From the NCBI GenBank assembly GCA_016930475.1, contig JAFGGR010000109.1:1-14290 (forward strand): 14,290 nucleotides of DNA, in the 5' to 3' direction. Positions 1 to 6,844 of this stretch are shown one piece after another. The position numbers and the translations under genes were made by a program. This DNA is from Clostridiales bacterium (GTDB lineage Bacteria; Bacillota; Clostridia; Saccharofermentanales; Saccharofermentanaceae). The first letter of the stretch is position 1; each line of letters opens with the position of its first letter. Under the pieces are notes generated by a model. The model saw only the letters and a list, made by a program, of their open reading frames with translations, was not told the DNA's origin and made no database searches.

Positions 1-2
1 AC

Positions 3-1286
3 GCGAACGTCTATCCGTCCGCGGAGGCGATCGATGCGCTGAAGGTTTTCGATGAGCCGATGCCCGATTCGCCCGGAGATGCTATGGCCGTTCTGGATCT
101 TCTTGGAACCGTCGGATCGGATGCGGCGGTCGCGCAGAGCGGAGGCAAGTATTTCGGCTTTGTGTGCGGAAGCCTCTATCCCGTGGCTTTGGCCGGGAAA
201 TGGCTCTCCGACACGTGGGATCAGAACAGCGCGCTTTATGTCCTTTCTCCGATCGCCGCAAAGCTTGAAGAGGTCTGCGAAAACTGGATCGTCGACATAT
301 TAGGCCTGCCGGAAGGGACCGCCGCAGGATTTGTCAGCGGCTCTTCCGTCGCGATCATTTGCGCTCTGGTCGTCGCCAGAAACGAGATCTTGCTTCGAAA
401 CGGCTGGGACGTTCACGCTCGCGGGCTGTTTGGTGCGCCGCCAATCCGTGTCGTCATCGGAACACAGGCACACTCTTCGGTCTATAAGGCGCTTTCGTTC
501 ATCGGACTCGGTAAAGATCGGATCGAATTTGTCCCCGTCGACGATCAGGGGAGAATGCTTTTCGAAAGGCTCCCCGATCTCGACGCAAACACGCTTCTCA
601 TCATCCAGGCCGGAAACGTCAACAGCGGAGCGTTCGATCCGATCGACGCGCTCTGTGACGCCGCTCGAAAAGCCGGAACTTGGGTCCACGTCGACGGCGC
701 CTTCGGACTCTGGGCCGCCGCCTCGGAAAACACCCGTCATCTCACCCGCGGCATCGAAAAGGCGGACTCCTGGTCCGTCGACGCACACAAGACTCTGAAC
801 GCCCCGTATGACTGCGGCATCGTTCTCGTAAAAGACGCGGACGCGCTCACCCGCTCCATGCAGGCGACCGCATCCTACGTTCAATACAGCGAAAACCGCG
901 ACGGCATGCTCTACACTCCGGAAATGTCCCGACGCGCCCGAAGCATCGAACTTTGGGCGACGCTCAAATATCTGGGAAGATCCGGGCTCGCGTCGCTCGT
1001 CGATCAGCTCTGCGATCACGCGAAATATTTCGCGAGCCGCTTATCCGAACAAGGCTTCATCGTCCCGAACAATGTCGTGTTCAACCAGATCCTCGTTCAA
1101 TGCGAGTCGCCCGAAAAGACCCGCGAGACCCTCTCGAGGCTTCAAAACAGCGGAAAACTCTGGTGCGGCGGTACCGTCTGGAAGGACCTCCCCGCGATTC
1201 GGATCAGCGTATGCTCATGGCAAACCACGTACGAGGATATCGACGATTGCGTGCAAACTTTGGTCGAGTGCCGGGATCCGGATTGA
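3..1286 (+). CDS. PLP-dependent group II decarboxylase / aspartate-aminotransferase-fold enzyme, 5' partial
   Basis: The reading frame is open from the first complete codon at base 3, so the gene begins upstream of the window; the ATG at base 60 is probably internal. Counting from that ATG, motifs of the PLP-dependent decarboxylase family (glutamate/aromatic-amino-acid decarboxylase fold) appear in order: FVSGSSVA near 91-98 for the phosphate-binding region, AHSSVYKAL near 138-145 with the His expected to stack on the cofactor, VDGAFGLWAA at 211-220 with the Asp that contacts the pyridine nitrogen, and DAHKTLNAPYDCG at 241-253 with the Schiff-base Lys 244 (bases 789-791). SRRARSIELWATLKYLGRSG downstream is also typical. 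These enzymes usually decarboxylate amino acids in the cytoplasm; the substrate cannot be read here. More than 425 residues are visible, close to the usual 450-470. The next genes are convergent. I see no clear terminator after the stop. The family is clear; the exact reaction is not. Confidence 0.9.
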   Translation, partial: ANVYPSAEAIDALKVFDEPMPDSPGDAMAVLDLLGTVGSDAAVAQSGGKYFGFVCGSLYPVALAGKWLSDTWDQNSALYVLSPIAAKLEEVCENWIVDILGLPEGTAAGFVSGSSVAIICALVVARNEILLRNGWDVHARGLFGAPPIRVVIGTQAHSSVYKALSFIGLGKDRIEFVPVDDQGRMLFERLPDLDANTLLIIQAGNVNSGAFDPIDALCDAARKAGTWVHVDGAFGLWAAASENTRHLTRGIEKADSWSVDAHKTLNAPYDCGIVLVKDADALTRSMQATASYVQYSENRDGMLYTPEMSRRARSIELWATLKYLGRSGLASLVDQLCDHAKYFASRLSEQGFIVPNNVVFNQILVQCESPEKTRETLSRLQNSGKLWCGGTVWKDLPAIRISVCSWQTTYEDIDDCVQTLVECRDPD

Positions 1287-1346
1287 TGGAAGCAACCGCT
1301 AACGGCTATCGAGGCGGCTTATGCTATCTGCCAACCGGTTATGGTT

Positions 1347-1541
1347 TTATTCCGTCGCCTTATTCTCTGAAACCGTCCGTACAGTAAAAAACACCACTGC
1401 GACCAGGCCGACCATCAGAATGATCCCAGCCATCCGGACCGCCCAGTCCGGCAAGGCCGTTATGAATCGATTGATTATTATAATCAGGATCGCGGCTGCC
1501 GACACAGCGACAGAGCCGAATAGCAAAACTTTACGCTTCAT
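1347..1541 (-). CDS. small two-helix membrane protein, third gene of regulator/membrane unit
   Basis: A 64-residue protein with two hydrophobic segments, about residues 4-22 and 35-54, separated by a short loop; a basic N-terminus (MKRK) suggests the first helix enters from the cytoplasm. An AGAGGG ribosome site lies about 8 bases before the ATG, and the upstream gene ends only 12 bases away, so it is almost certainly cotranscribed with the four-helix membrane protein and the small Cro-type regulator. I do not recognise the family. Proteins of this size commonly accompany such regulators in clostridia and bacilli, but their role is unknown. It is convergent with the decarboxylase gene. Confidence 0.7.
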   Translation of the reverse strand: MKRKVLLFGSVAVSAAAILIIIINRFITALPDWAVRMAGIILMVGLVAVVFFTVRTVSENKATE

Positions 1542-1553
1542 TCGTTTTCCCTC

Positions 1554-2003
1554 TTACATTTTCTTTAAGTAGTATGCCTTGACACCCAACCCGATCAGAA
1601 GCTGAGCGGAAGCCGCGACCAGCAACGAGTAAAAAACAATAATATTCAGTGGTCCCGCGATCATCGCCGCAATCAACATCAATACCGAAGTAATCAGCAA
1701 CAGCGGCATACCCGCCTTCGCGCGGATCGCGCTGAGCCGCTCGTCATGCTCTCTATTGTAAAGCACTTTCAGTTTCTTCTCATCGCGAAGCGCTTGACCG
1801 AGAAAGATCATTTGGATCGCCGCAACACTTGCAAACCCGATGGCCAATCCGGATCGAAACCCGGAAAGCATTCCCGTCGAAAAACCGGACGCTTCGGTCT
1901 CCCCCTCAAAGAAGACATTGTATATCGAGAGCGCAACGGCCGTCAGTACGAGGAGCGCGAGAAGAACCCTTTTCATTTGAACTTTTTTACGATACTTTTC
2001 CAT
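1554..2003 (-). CDS. four-helix membrane protein of unknown function, second gene of regulator/membrane unit
   Basis: A 149-residue protein with four predicted membrane helices: about residues 10-29, 44-68, 97-117 and 119-141. Between helices 2 and 3 is a charged cytoplasmic loop (LRDEKKLKVLYNREHDERLS) of the kind seen in clostridial membrane proteins encoded beside Cro-type regulators; the same loop style is, from memory, found in DUF2178-like proteins, but I cannot confirm that. Its ATG follows the TAA of the regulator gene by two bases, and its GGAGG ribosome site is inside the regulator's last codons, so the two are translationally coupled. No catalytic motif is seen. The likely role is as the target of the adjacent regulator, perhaps in envelope stress or small-molecule immunity, but this is guesswork. 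Confidence 0.75.
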   Translation of the reverse strand: MEKYRKKVQMKRVLLALLVLTAVALSIYNVFFEGETEASGFSTGMLSGFRSGLAIGFASVAAIQMIFLGQALRDEKKLKVLYNREHDERLSAIRAKAGMPLLLITSVLMLIAAMIAGPLNIIVFYSLLVAASAQLLIGLGVKAYYLKKM

Positions 2004-2005
2004 TG

Positions 2006-2221
2006 TTATCCCTCCGATTCCACATTAATGTCCGAGAAGTCGAAAACCTCCTCGATCGTGAGCCCGAAAAACTTGGCGATCTTATACGCCAGAACCAGCG
2101 AAGCCGTGTATTTCCCAACCTCGATCGAGGTGATCGTCTGCCGGGTCGTTCCGACCTCCAATGCCAGTTCCTCCTGGGACAACTTATATTGTTTTCGGAG
2201 TTCCCTGATCCGCGTATTCAT
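2006..2221 (-). CDS. small Cro/CI-type transcriptional regulator
   Basis: A 71-residue protein that is essentially one helix-turn-helix domain: MNTRIRELRKQYKLSQEELA, then VGTTRQTITSIEVGKYTASL as the turn and recognition helix, ending in a short acidic tail. Size and sequence match the small XRE regulators of the YozG/COG1476 type. A longer in-frame opening reaches base 2374, but the start at 2221 is preferred: it has a GAGGGGG-type ribosome site, begins at the conserved domain, and the promoter lies between the two candidates. It heads a unit with two membrane proteins. The promoter contains several copies of ATGCAAAG, which points to autoregulation. The DNA-binding role is well supported; the signal sensed is unknown. 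Confidence 0.88.
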   Translation of the reverse strand: MNTRIRELRKQYKLSQEELALEVGTTRQTITSIEVGKYTASLVLAYKIAKFFGLTIEEVFDFSDINVESEG

Positions 2222-2257
2222 CGAAAAGCCCCCTCTCTGCTCATAAACTAAAAAGTA

Positions 2258-2323
2258 ATGCAAAGCGTGCTTTGCTTTTTCAGCATAGTACGCTTTGCAT
2301 GATTTGTCAAGCAGACTTTGCAT
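2258..2323. promoter_or_regulatory. ATGCAAAG operator cluster over the regulator promoter
   Basis: ATGCAAAG or its complement occurs at 2258-2265, 2293-2300 and 2316-2323, one copy in the promoter spacer, one upstream of -35 and one at the start of transcription. The copy at 2258 and the copy at 2300 form an 11-bp perfect inverted repeat (ATGCAAAGCGT / ACGCTTTGCAT). Within the first site GCAAAGC-GT-GCTTTGC (2260-2275) is itself a 7-bp palindrome. This is the layout expected for a Cro-type autorepressor. Binding is inferred, not shown. Confidence 0.6.
2282..2310 (-). promoter_or_regulatory. sigma-A-type promoter of the Cro-regulator/membrane unit
   Basis: Read on the minus strand: a consensus -35 TTGACA (2305-2310), a 17-base spacer and -10 TATGCT (2282-2287). 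Transcription should begin near 2275, about 55 bases before the regulator's ATG at 2221. The spacer and flanks carry ATGCAAAG repeats, so repressor binding here would block RNA polymerase. Confidence 0.75.
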
Positions 2324-2358
2324 ATCGAGGAAAATCCATGGCTTTTCGAATAAGCTTG

Positions 2359-2384
2359 AAAAAACGAGGCGCAAGGCCTCGTTT
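2359..2384 (-). terminator. intrinsic terminator after the HTH-desulfoferrodoxin gene
   Basis: A perfect 9-bp stem (AAACGAGGC / GCCTCGTTT) with a 5-base loop; on the minus strand it is followed by a run of T (six T in all, counting the stem end). It sits 40 bases after the stop at 2424 and separates that gene from the promoter of the Cro-type unit. Confidence 0.75.
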
Positions 2385-2423
2385 CACTATTCTATCCAAT
2401 CGATCGATCGAGAAATCGCGACG

Positions 2424-3008
2424 CTACACCAACTGATAAAACAGCCCGTGATCGACGCAATGCCAGTACAGTAACCCGTGACCAAAGCGCGGGATGCGCG
2501 TCTGAAGATCCCATTCAGGATATTGCTTTCGGATCATGACGCTGTCCCCGGTCACCAGCGCGACAAAGGTGATGTAGTGCTCCTTGGTCATCGCGTGGTC
2601 ACTCGAGATAAAATAATCATTTTCGATATGTTCGACGGAAAGCTTCTCGCCCTCCCCTGCCTTCTTCGCGACCAACGGCGCGAGCTTCTTACCGCAGCAG
2701 GAAATGCTCGCTTCCGCGGTCCCGGTCAATAGATTTCCGCACGACGGACATATGTAAAACTTCAATTTCTTCATGTTTCCTCCCTCGACCGCGTTTTCCG
2801 AAAGCGTACCGCTCAAGATGCTTTCAAGATCAACGCCGAAAATTTTGGCGATCTCTGGGAGAAGCGACACATCCGGACAGCCGATCCCGCGCTCCCACTT
2901 GGAGACCGCTTTGTCGCTGACATTTATACTTTCGGCCAATTGACGCTGGGTAAGGCCTTTTTCTTTTCGCAGGCTGAAGATCAGTCTGCCGATCTTTTCA
3001 CAATCCAT
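2424..3008 (-). CDS. XRE-family HTH domain fused to a desulfoferrodoxin (superoxide-reductase-like) domain
   Basis: A 194-residue two-domain protein. Residues 1-66 are an XRE helix-turn-helix (LTQRQLAESINVSDKAVSKW is the core). Residues 80-194 align by eye with desulfoferrodoxin: CPSCGN at 87-92 and CC at 104-105 give the four Cys of the rubredoxin-like iron centre I; HAMTKEHYI (His138 and His144) and CVDHG (Cys184 and His187) match, with the right spacing, four of the five ligands of the catalytic iron centre II. The first His, in the family motif EKHVP, seems replaced (GEKLS here); His127 in SVEHIE is a possible but offset substitute. Superoxide reductases reduce superoxide to peroxide in anaerobes. 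Here the domain may be an enzyme or an iron-based redox sensor controlling the HTH. A ribosome site GGAGG precedes the ATG by about 9 bases. An in-frame ATG at codon 79 has its own strong ribosome site. A terminator follows. Confidence 0.88.
   Translation of the reverse strand: MDCEKIGRLIFSLRKEKGLTQRQLAESINVSDKAVSKWERGIGCPDVSLLPEIAKIFGVDLESILSGTLSENAVEGGNMKKLKFYICPSCGNLLTGTAEASISCCGKKLAPLVAKKAGEGEKLSVEHIENDYFISSDHAMTKEHYITFVALVTGDSVMIRKQYPEWDLQTRIPRFGHGLLYWHCVDHGLFYQLV
2772..2783 (-). promoter_or_regulatory. internal ribosome site and start codon for a stand-alone desulfoferrodoxin domain
   Basis: Inside the fusion gene, GGAGG (2779-2783) is followed after four bases by an in-frame ATG (2772-2774), codon 79. 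This is exactly where the HTH linker ends and the desulfoferrodoxin domain begins. Initiation here would give a 116-residue domain (2424-2774) without the HTH. The SD is as strong as that of the full-length start. Use in the cell is inferred. Confidence 0.5.
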
Positions 3009-3021
3009 ATCGCTTTCCCTC

Positions 3022-3047
3022 CTCCCGGTATCTTATCCGACCGGGAG
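3022..3047 (-). promoter_or_regulatory. leader inverted repeat next to the ribosome site of the HTH-desulfoferrodoxin gene
   Basis: A perfect 8-bp inverted repeat (CTCCCGGT / ACCGGGAG) with a 10-base loop, 14-39 bases before the ATG at 3008. On the minus strand its 3' arm ends in GGGAG and runs into the SD, so a folded leader could limit ribosome access; alternatively it is a protein-binding operator. There is no T-run, so it is not a terminator of the Fic gene. Confidence 0.4.
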
Positions 3048-3093
3048 TCCTTTCACAATCGACGCTCCGTAGAGTTTGGCACTTTTTCAAAAA

Positions 3094-4143
3094 TCAAGAC
3101 GATTGGATATAACGGCTTGCGCGACCCTTCCCGATCCGCCGGATCCGCCCATCCTTGACCATTTCTCCCAGTACGGCCTCTACCGTCGTGGGGCTCACGT
3201 CCGGAAGCTTTGCGCAAATCTCGGATTTGGAAATCGGCGTCAAACGGTTCAAGACCGTGTCTTCGATACGTGCTTTTTTCGTGAGCCGCTTCCCGCCCAC
3301 TAAGGAAAAACGATCGTCGAGTTCCTTATAGCACCGGAAGAGTGTCATAAGGAAGTGCTCGACAAACGGGAAATAGTTATTTTCACTACTCTCCCATGCA
3401 AGCGAGGATTTCCTCAACGCTTCATAGTAGCCGTACTTATCGTCGTTGATTGCCTGCTCAAAGGAAACGTATTTCCCGACGTCGTAACCGCTTTTGTAGA
3501 GCAGAAGCAATGACAGGAGCCTCGACATCCTTCCGTTCCCGTCCCGAAAAGGATGGATACAGAGAAAATCCAGAATGATGCATGGGATCAAGAGAAGCGG
3601 ATTCGCGTTTGCGTCATCCCGGGCATCCATATACGCCAGTTCCGCTTGTTCCATCGCCTGCTCCGTCTCATCGGCGGGAGTCGGCCGGAAACGTACCGCC
3701 CTTCTTCCCTGTGCATCGATCTCCAAAATGACATTATCTTCCGTTTTATACCTGCCCCCGAAACCATATCCCGTCAAAGACAGCATCATTTCATGAAGCC
3801 GCAAGATATCCCGTTTTCGAAAATCGATGTGATCATAGCCCGAATGGATCTCGGCAAGCGCATCGCGGTACCCCGCGATCTCCGCTTCATCGTGATTCAA
3901 CGGAGCGCTGTTTTGATTGATGATGGCTCGGATCCGCTCGTCACTGGTCACGATGCCCTCGATCGCGTTGGAACCCTTGATCGACTGCACCCTCGCGACC
4001 GCCTCAAGCTCCGTAAAAACTTGCCCGTACCGGGATTTTCGAACGCCATCCATCGCTTTTATGGCGGAAATATCAGCGGTCACATTCAATAAATTGGCCG
4101 GCAATAAACCATTTGTTAAAAATGAGTAGTCGAATTTTCTCAT
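3094..4143 (-). CDS. Fic-domain protein (class II type) with C-terminal winged helix
   Basis: A 349-residue protein. The Fic core HPFRDGNGRMSR is at residues 197-208, a full match to HPFx(D/E)GNGRxxR, so AMP transfer from ATP to a protein hydroxyl is the expected activity. SNAIEG at 58-63 fits the (S/T)xxxE(G/N) inhibitory helix; its N-terminal position makes it a class II, self-inhibited Fic protein rather than a toxin with a separate antitoxin gene. Residues about 285-349 form a small winged-helix domain (ISKSEICAKLPDVSPTTVEA is its HTH). Length and layout match SoFic-like proteins of about 350-370 residues. GGAGG lies 7 bases before the ATG. The promoter is covered by a long inverted repeat, which suggests that the winged helix represses its own gene. 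The target protein is unknown. Confidence 0.92.
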   Translation of the reverse strand: MRKFDYSFLTNGLLPANLLNVTADISAIKAMDGVRKSRYGQVFTELEAVARVQSIKGSNAIEGIVTSDERIRAIINQNSAPLNHDEAEIAGYRDALAEIHSGYDHIDFRKRDILRLHEMMLSLTGYGFGGRYKTEDNVILEIDAQGRRAVRFRPTPADETEQAMEQAELAYMDARDDANANPLLLIPCIILDFLCIHPFRDGNGRMSRLLSLLLLYKSGYDVGKYVSFEQAINDDKYGYYEALRKSSLAWESSENNYFPFVEHFLMTLFRCYKELDDRFSLVGGKRLTKKARIEDTVLNRLTPISKSEICAKLPDVSPTTVEAVLGEMVKDGRIRRIGKGRASRYIQSS

Positions 4144-4155
4144 ATAAAGCCTCCG

Positions 4156-4213
4156 TTATCTGCATATAAACATACTCTTTTATATGCAGATAAACAAGAG
4201 CTATGTGCAGATA
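4156..4213 (-). promoter_or_regulatory. Fic gene promoter overlapped by a 15-bp inverted repeat and a third half-site
   Basis: A candidate minus-strand promoter has -35 TTGTTT (4192-4197), 17 bases, then -10 TATGTT (4169-4174). Over it lies a perfect 15-bp inverted repeat, TTATCTGCATATAAA (4156-4170) and its complement (4179-4193), with an 8-base gap. One arm covers the -10 and start of transcription, the other the spacer and the edge of -35. A third half-site TGCAGATA (4206-4213) lies 21 bases, two helical turns, from the same octamer at 4185-4192. Strong autoregulation candidate. Confidence 0.65.
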
Positions 4214-4262
4214 TCTCCCCGAAAAAGAACAAATCCCGGGGATTTTCGCAGTTCGGATCCAT

Positions 4263-4754
4263 TCAGCTTCTCGCCGATCTCGCGATATCCGCGATCTCCG
4301 CGCCGATAAACTCGACCAGCGCCAGCGGGTCGATGAGGATCTGAGCGCCCCGCATGCCCGCACTAACAGAGATCCAGTCGAAGAGCGTGACCGCTTCGTC
4401 AAAAAAGGTCGGAAAGGGCTTTTTCATCCCGACCGGCGAGCAGCCTCCGCGAATATACCCGGTCAGCGGTAGAAGTTCCCGGACGGCGATCATTTCGCAT
4501 GTCTTATTGCCCGAGGCCGTGGCGAGCGCTTTCAGGTCCAGTTCCGTCTCCACCGGGATGCAGGCGACCAGATAGCCCGTCTTGTCCCCCTTAAGGACGA
4601 GCGTCTTTACGACCTGTTCGACCGGAAGGCCCAGAGTCTGCGCGACGTGGACGCCGGACAGATCCTCTTCATCGACCTCGTAGGTGACTACGCGAAAAGC
4701 AAGGCCCGCCTTTTCGAGCATTCGGATCGCGTTGGTCTTGACCGGCTTTTCCAT
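4263..4754 (-). CDS. ybaK: YbaK/EbsC-type Cys-tRNA(Pro) deacylase
   Basis: A 163-residue protein matching the YbaK family across its length: KTNAIRMLEKAG at the start, VVKTLVLKG with the conserved Lys50, the GGCSPVGMKK motif at 103-112, and a C-terminal DPLALVEFI. The enzyme hydrolyses Cys wrongly attached to tRNA-Pro, a cytoplasmic translation-quality function. The start at 4754 is chosen over the in-frame ATG at 4781 because GGAGGAGAAA directly precedes it and because the family begins there. The methyltransferase gene upstream ends 77 bases away on the same strand, so they may share a transcript. No terminator is evident between this gene and the Fic promoter. Confidence 0.9.
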   Translation of the reverse strand: MEKPVKTNAIRMLEKAGLAFRVVTYEVDEEDLSGVHVAQTLGLPVEQVVKTLVLKGDKTGYLVACIPVETELDLKALATASGNKTCEMIAVRELLPLTGYIRGGCSPVGMKKPFPTFFDEAVTLFDWISVSAGMRGAQILIDPLALVEFIGAEIADIARSARS

Positions 4755-4831
4755 TTTCTCCTCCGTCGAGCGCTTCGCCATCGCTTAGACTAATCTTTCG
4801 AGCGCGTCGTCTTCACCTTGATCGATCCCTG

Positions 4832-5647
4832 TCATTGCCTCGGTTTTCGACCGATATACATGGCATGTTCCGAAAATGCCAAGTATTCCGGCAAATCAAG
4901 AAATCTCTTTGCGGTTTCGATCCATAAGTCGTATTCTTCGGGCGGAAACGCCTTTACTTGATTTTCGTTGAGTGCCAGTATCCCTTCTTGCCCGAAAAGA
5001 TGAAGCTTTTCCAGTCCGAATGGCTTCATGAACGGTTCAATTTGTCTTTGATTAATGAAACAGGCAGACGTAAATGCATATCCGGTGTATTCGGTCCCGG
5101 AGACGATGGATTCGATCAATTGGTTTGCAGAAGGATTTCCGAGGTCTATCGGTAAAAATCCGGGACCATTTTTCAGATCATATATGATCCCCGCGAAATC
5201 CAGAATAAATGAACAATAGAAGATACCGCCCGGCTTCAGTCTCTTCAGCGCAAGCTCGACCGCTCTGACCCGATCGTTTTTGTCGGTAAGATGGTACAGC
5301 GGTCCCATCAGGAATACATGGTCAAATGTACCGAGATCCATGGAGTCAAGGTCCAGACAATTCGAGCAAATTCTTCTGAATGATACATCGTATTCGATTG
5401 ATTTTTGCCCTGCCAACGCGATGTTTCCGTCGGATAAGTCGATCAGCGTAACGTCGCACTTCTTCTTAGCATAATATACAGAATATCTCCCGGGACCCCC
5501 TCCAATGTCCAGGATACGGTCCCCCTCACGGATATATGGATCGATCATATGGGTCGTAAATATGAATTCAAACGGATGCTCCTCCAGCCGATCCCATTCC
5601 GCCTGAGGATTCCCGTCGTAATATTCCTTAACCTCTTGAATGCTCAT
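4832..5647 (-). CDS. class I SAM-dependent methyltransferase
   Basis: A 271-residue protein with a Rossmann-type methyltransferase core. Motif I ILDIGGGPGRY is at about 45-55, followed by the acidic end of strand 2 (VTLIDLS, about 66-72) that binds the ribose, then FDHVFLMGPLYHL and LKRLKPGGIFYCSF as motifs IV and V/VI. SAM is the donor; the acceptor cannot be read. The opening MSIQEVKEYYDGN with WDRLEEHPFEF is typical of a clostridial subfamily. The frame stays open to an ATG at 5836, but 5647 is preferred: GGAG lies 9 bases upstream and the family starts there. The 63 codons upstream have another ATG at 5716, so a longer form cannot be excluded. It is divergent from the AraC-type gene. Confidence 0.85.
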   Translation of the reverse strand: MSIQEVKEYYDGNPQAEWDRLEEHPFEFIFTTHMIDPYIREGDRILDIGGGPGRYSVYYAKKKCDVTLIDLSDGNIALAGQKSIEYDVSFRRICSNCLDLDSMDLGTFDHVFLMGPLYHLTDKNDRVRAVELALKRLKPGGIFYCSFILDFAGIIYDLKNGPGFLPIDLGNPSANQLIESIVSGTEYTGYAFTSACFINQRQIEPFMKPFGLEKLHLFGQEGILALNENQVKAFPPEEYDLWIETAKRFLDLPEYLAFSEHAMYIGRKPRQ

Positions 5648-5893
5648 TTCGATTTTCTCCGTTCCAAAAGTTGTTTTGTCCCCAAAAACGGTATATCCAT
5701 TATCCGATTTCTGCATATACCTATGATATTCCTTCAAAGGAACAATGAAAAGCAAGCCGAATCCGCTTTCGCTTGATAGAATGTTTATATCTGATTCATT
5801 CACACACCGTAAGCTTGCCGACTCGTTTTCGAGCAAGCGAAGTCAAGAAATATACTTCGATCACTGATATCCTGATCTCGAAAAGGAGGAAAG

Positions 5894-6802
5894 ATGGAAC
5901 ACCGGGAGATCATCGACGCCGTACAGCGAATGCAAAATTATATCGACGCGAACATTCGCTCGCCGATCACGCTTCGCGACCTCGCGAAGGCAGCCGGCTA
6001 CTCTCAGTGGCACTCCGCGCGGCTTTTCAAGGAGCTCATCGGAAAGACCCCCTTCGAGTACATCCGGGCGTTACGGCTCAGTAAAGCCGCCGAAGAATTG
6101 CGGAATGGCCACCCGCGGGTCGTCGATGTCGCTTTCGATTTTGTATTTGACTCCCATGAAGGCTTCACAAGAGCGTTTACCAGGGAATTCGGCGTGTCGC
6201 CGAAAAAGTACAGCACACACCCCGTCCCGATCCGACTCTTCATACCCACGCGTATCCGGGACTATTATTTCACATTACAAAAAGGAGAAAAAACAATGAG
6301 CGAAAAGAAAAATCCGAATACCGTTTTTGTCCAGGTGGTAGAACGACCCGCCCGCAAGATGATCCTGAAGCGCGGGATCAAAGCGACTCATTATTTCGAG
6401 TTCTGCGAAGAGGTCGGCTGTGATATTTGGGGGATCCTGTGCAATATCAAGGACGCGATCTACGAGCCGGTCGGCTGTTGGATGCCCGACCGCCTGACAC
6501 CCCCGGGAACATCGAAATATATCCAGGGCGTCGAAGTCCCGCTCGATTATACGGGAGAGATCCCCGAGGGCTTCGAGATCATCGATCTGGAGCCGTGTAA
6601 AATGATGATCTTTCAGGGCGAACCTTTCGAGGATGAGAAGTTTAGCGAGGCGATCGAGGATCTCTGGGAAGTGATGAAGAAATACGATCCCAAGGTCTAC
6701 GGTTTCGAATGGGCGGATGACGACGCGCCCCGGATCCAGCTTTCGCCGGAAGGCTACCGCGGCTACATCGAGGGGCGTCCGGTGCGAACAATTGCCAAAT
6801 GA
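5894..6802 (+). CDS. AraC-family regulator with C-terminal GyrI-like effector domain
   Basis: A 302-residue protein. Residues 5-105 are an AraC-type double helix-turn-helix (SPITLRDLAKAAGYSQWHSA for the first, VVDVAFDFVFDSHEGFTRAF for the second, then FGVSPKKY). After a linker, residues about 133-300 form a GyrI-like domain (VQVVERPARKMILKRGI... to EGRPVRTIAK), which in relatives such as Rob and BmrR binds drugs or other small amphipathic molecules. It is probably an activator responding to such a ligand. GGAGG with a 4-base gap precedes the ATG. A TATACT -10 candidate lies at 5851-5856 without a good -35, as is common for AraC-dependent promoters. Part of its GyrI coding sequence recurs as a relic at 7511-7567. 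Confidence 0.9.
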   Translation: MEHREIIDAVQRMQNYIDANIRSPITLRDLAKAAGYSQWHSARLFKELIGKTPFEYIRALRLSKAAEELRNGHPRVVDVAFDFVFDSHEGFTRAFTREFGVSPKKYSTHPVPIRLFIPTRIRDYYFTLQKGEKTMSEKKNPNTVFVQVVERPARKMILKRGIKATHYFEFCEEVGCDIWGILCNIKDAIYEPVGCWMPDRLTPPGTSKYIQGVEVPLDYTGEIPEGFEIIDLEPCKMMIFQGEPFEDEKFSEAIEDLWEVMKKYDPKVYGFEWADDDAPRIQLSPEGYRGYIEGRPVRTIAK

Positions 6803-6844
6803 TCGTCAATTCCGCGATGATCACTCCGAATTTTAAGTGATGAA

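Noticed and set aside
300..1019. Long antisense open frame (239 codons) within the decarboxylase gene
   Set aside because: It mirrors the codon bias of a clear enzyme gene, has no ribosome site of note and its translation lacks any recognisable domain.
1472..1486. Perfect AT-rich palindrome TGATTATTATAATCA
   Set aside because: It encodes the Ile-rich membrane helix of the small protein at 1347-1541 and is probably a by-product of Ile/Asn codons.
3094..4143. Fic protein as half of a toxin-antitoxin pair
   Set aside because: The inhibitory motif SNAIEG is inside the same protein and no small antitoxin gene lies beside it; neighbours are an HTH-desulfoferrodoxin gene and a tRNA-editing enzyme.
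4231..4245. Palindrome AAATCCC-G-GGGATTT after the Cys-tRNA(Pro) deacylase gene
   Set aside because: With no loop it cannot be a normal terminator hairpin, and no T-run follows on the minus strand; no use could be assigned.
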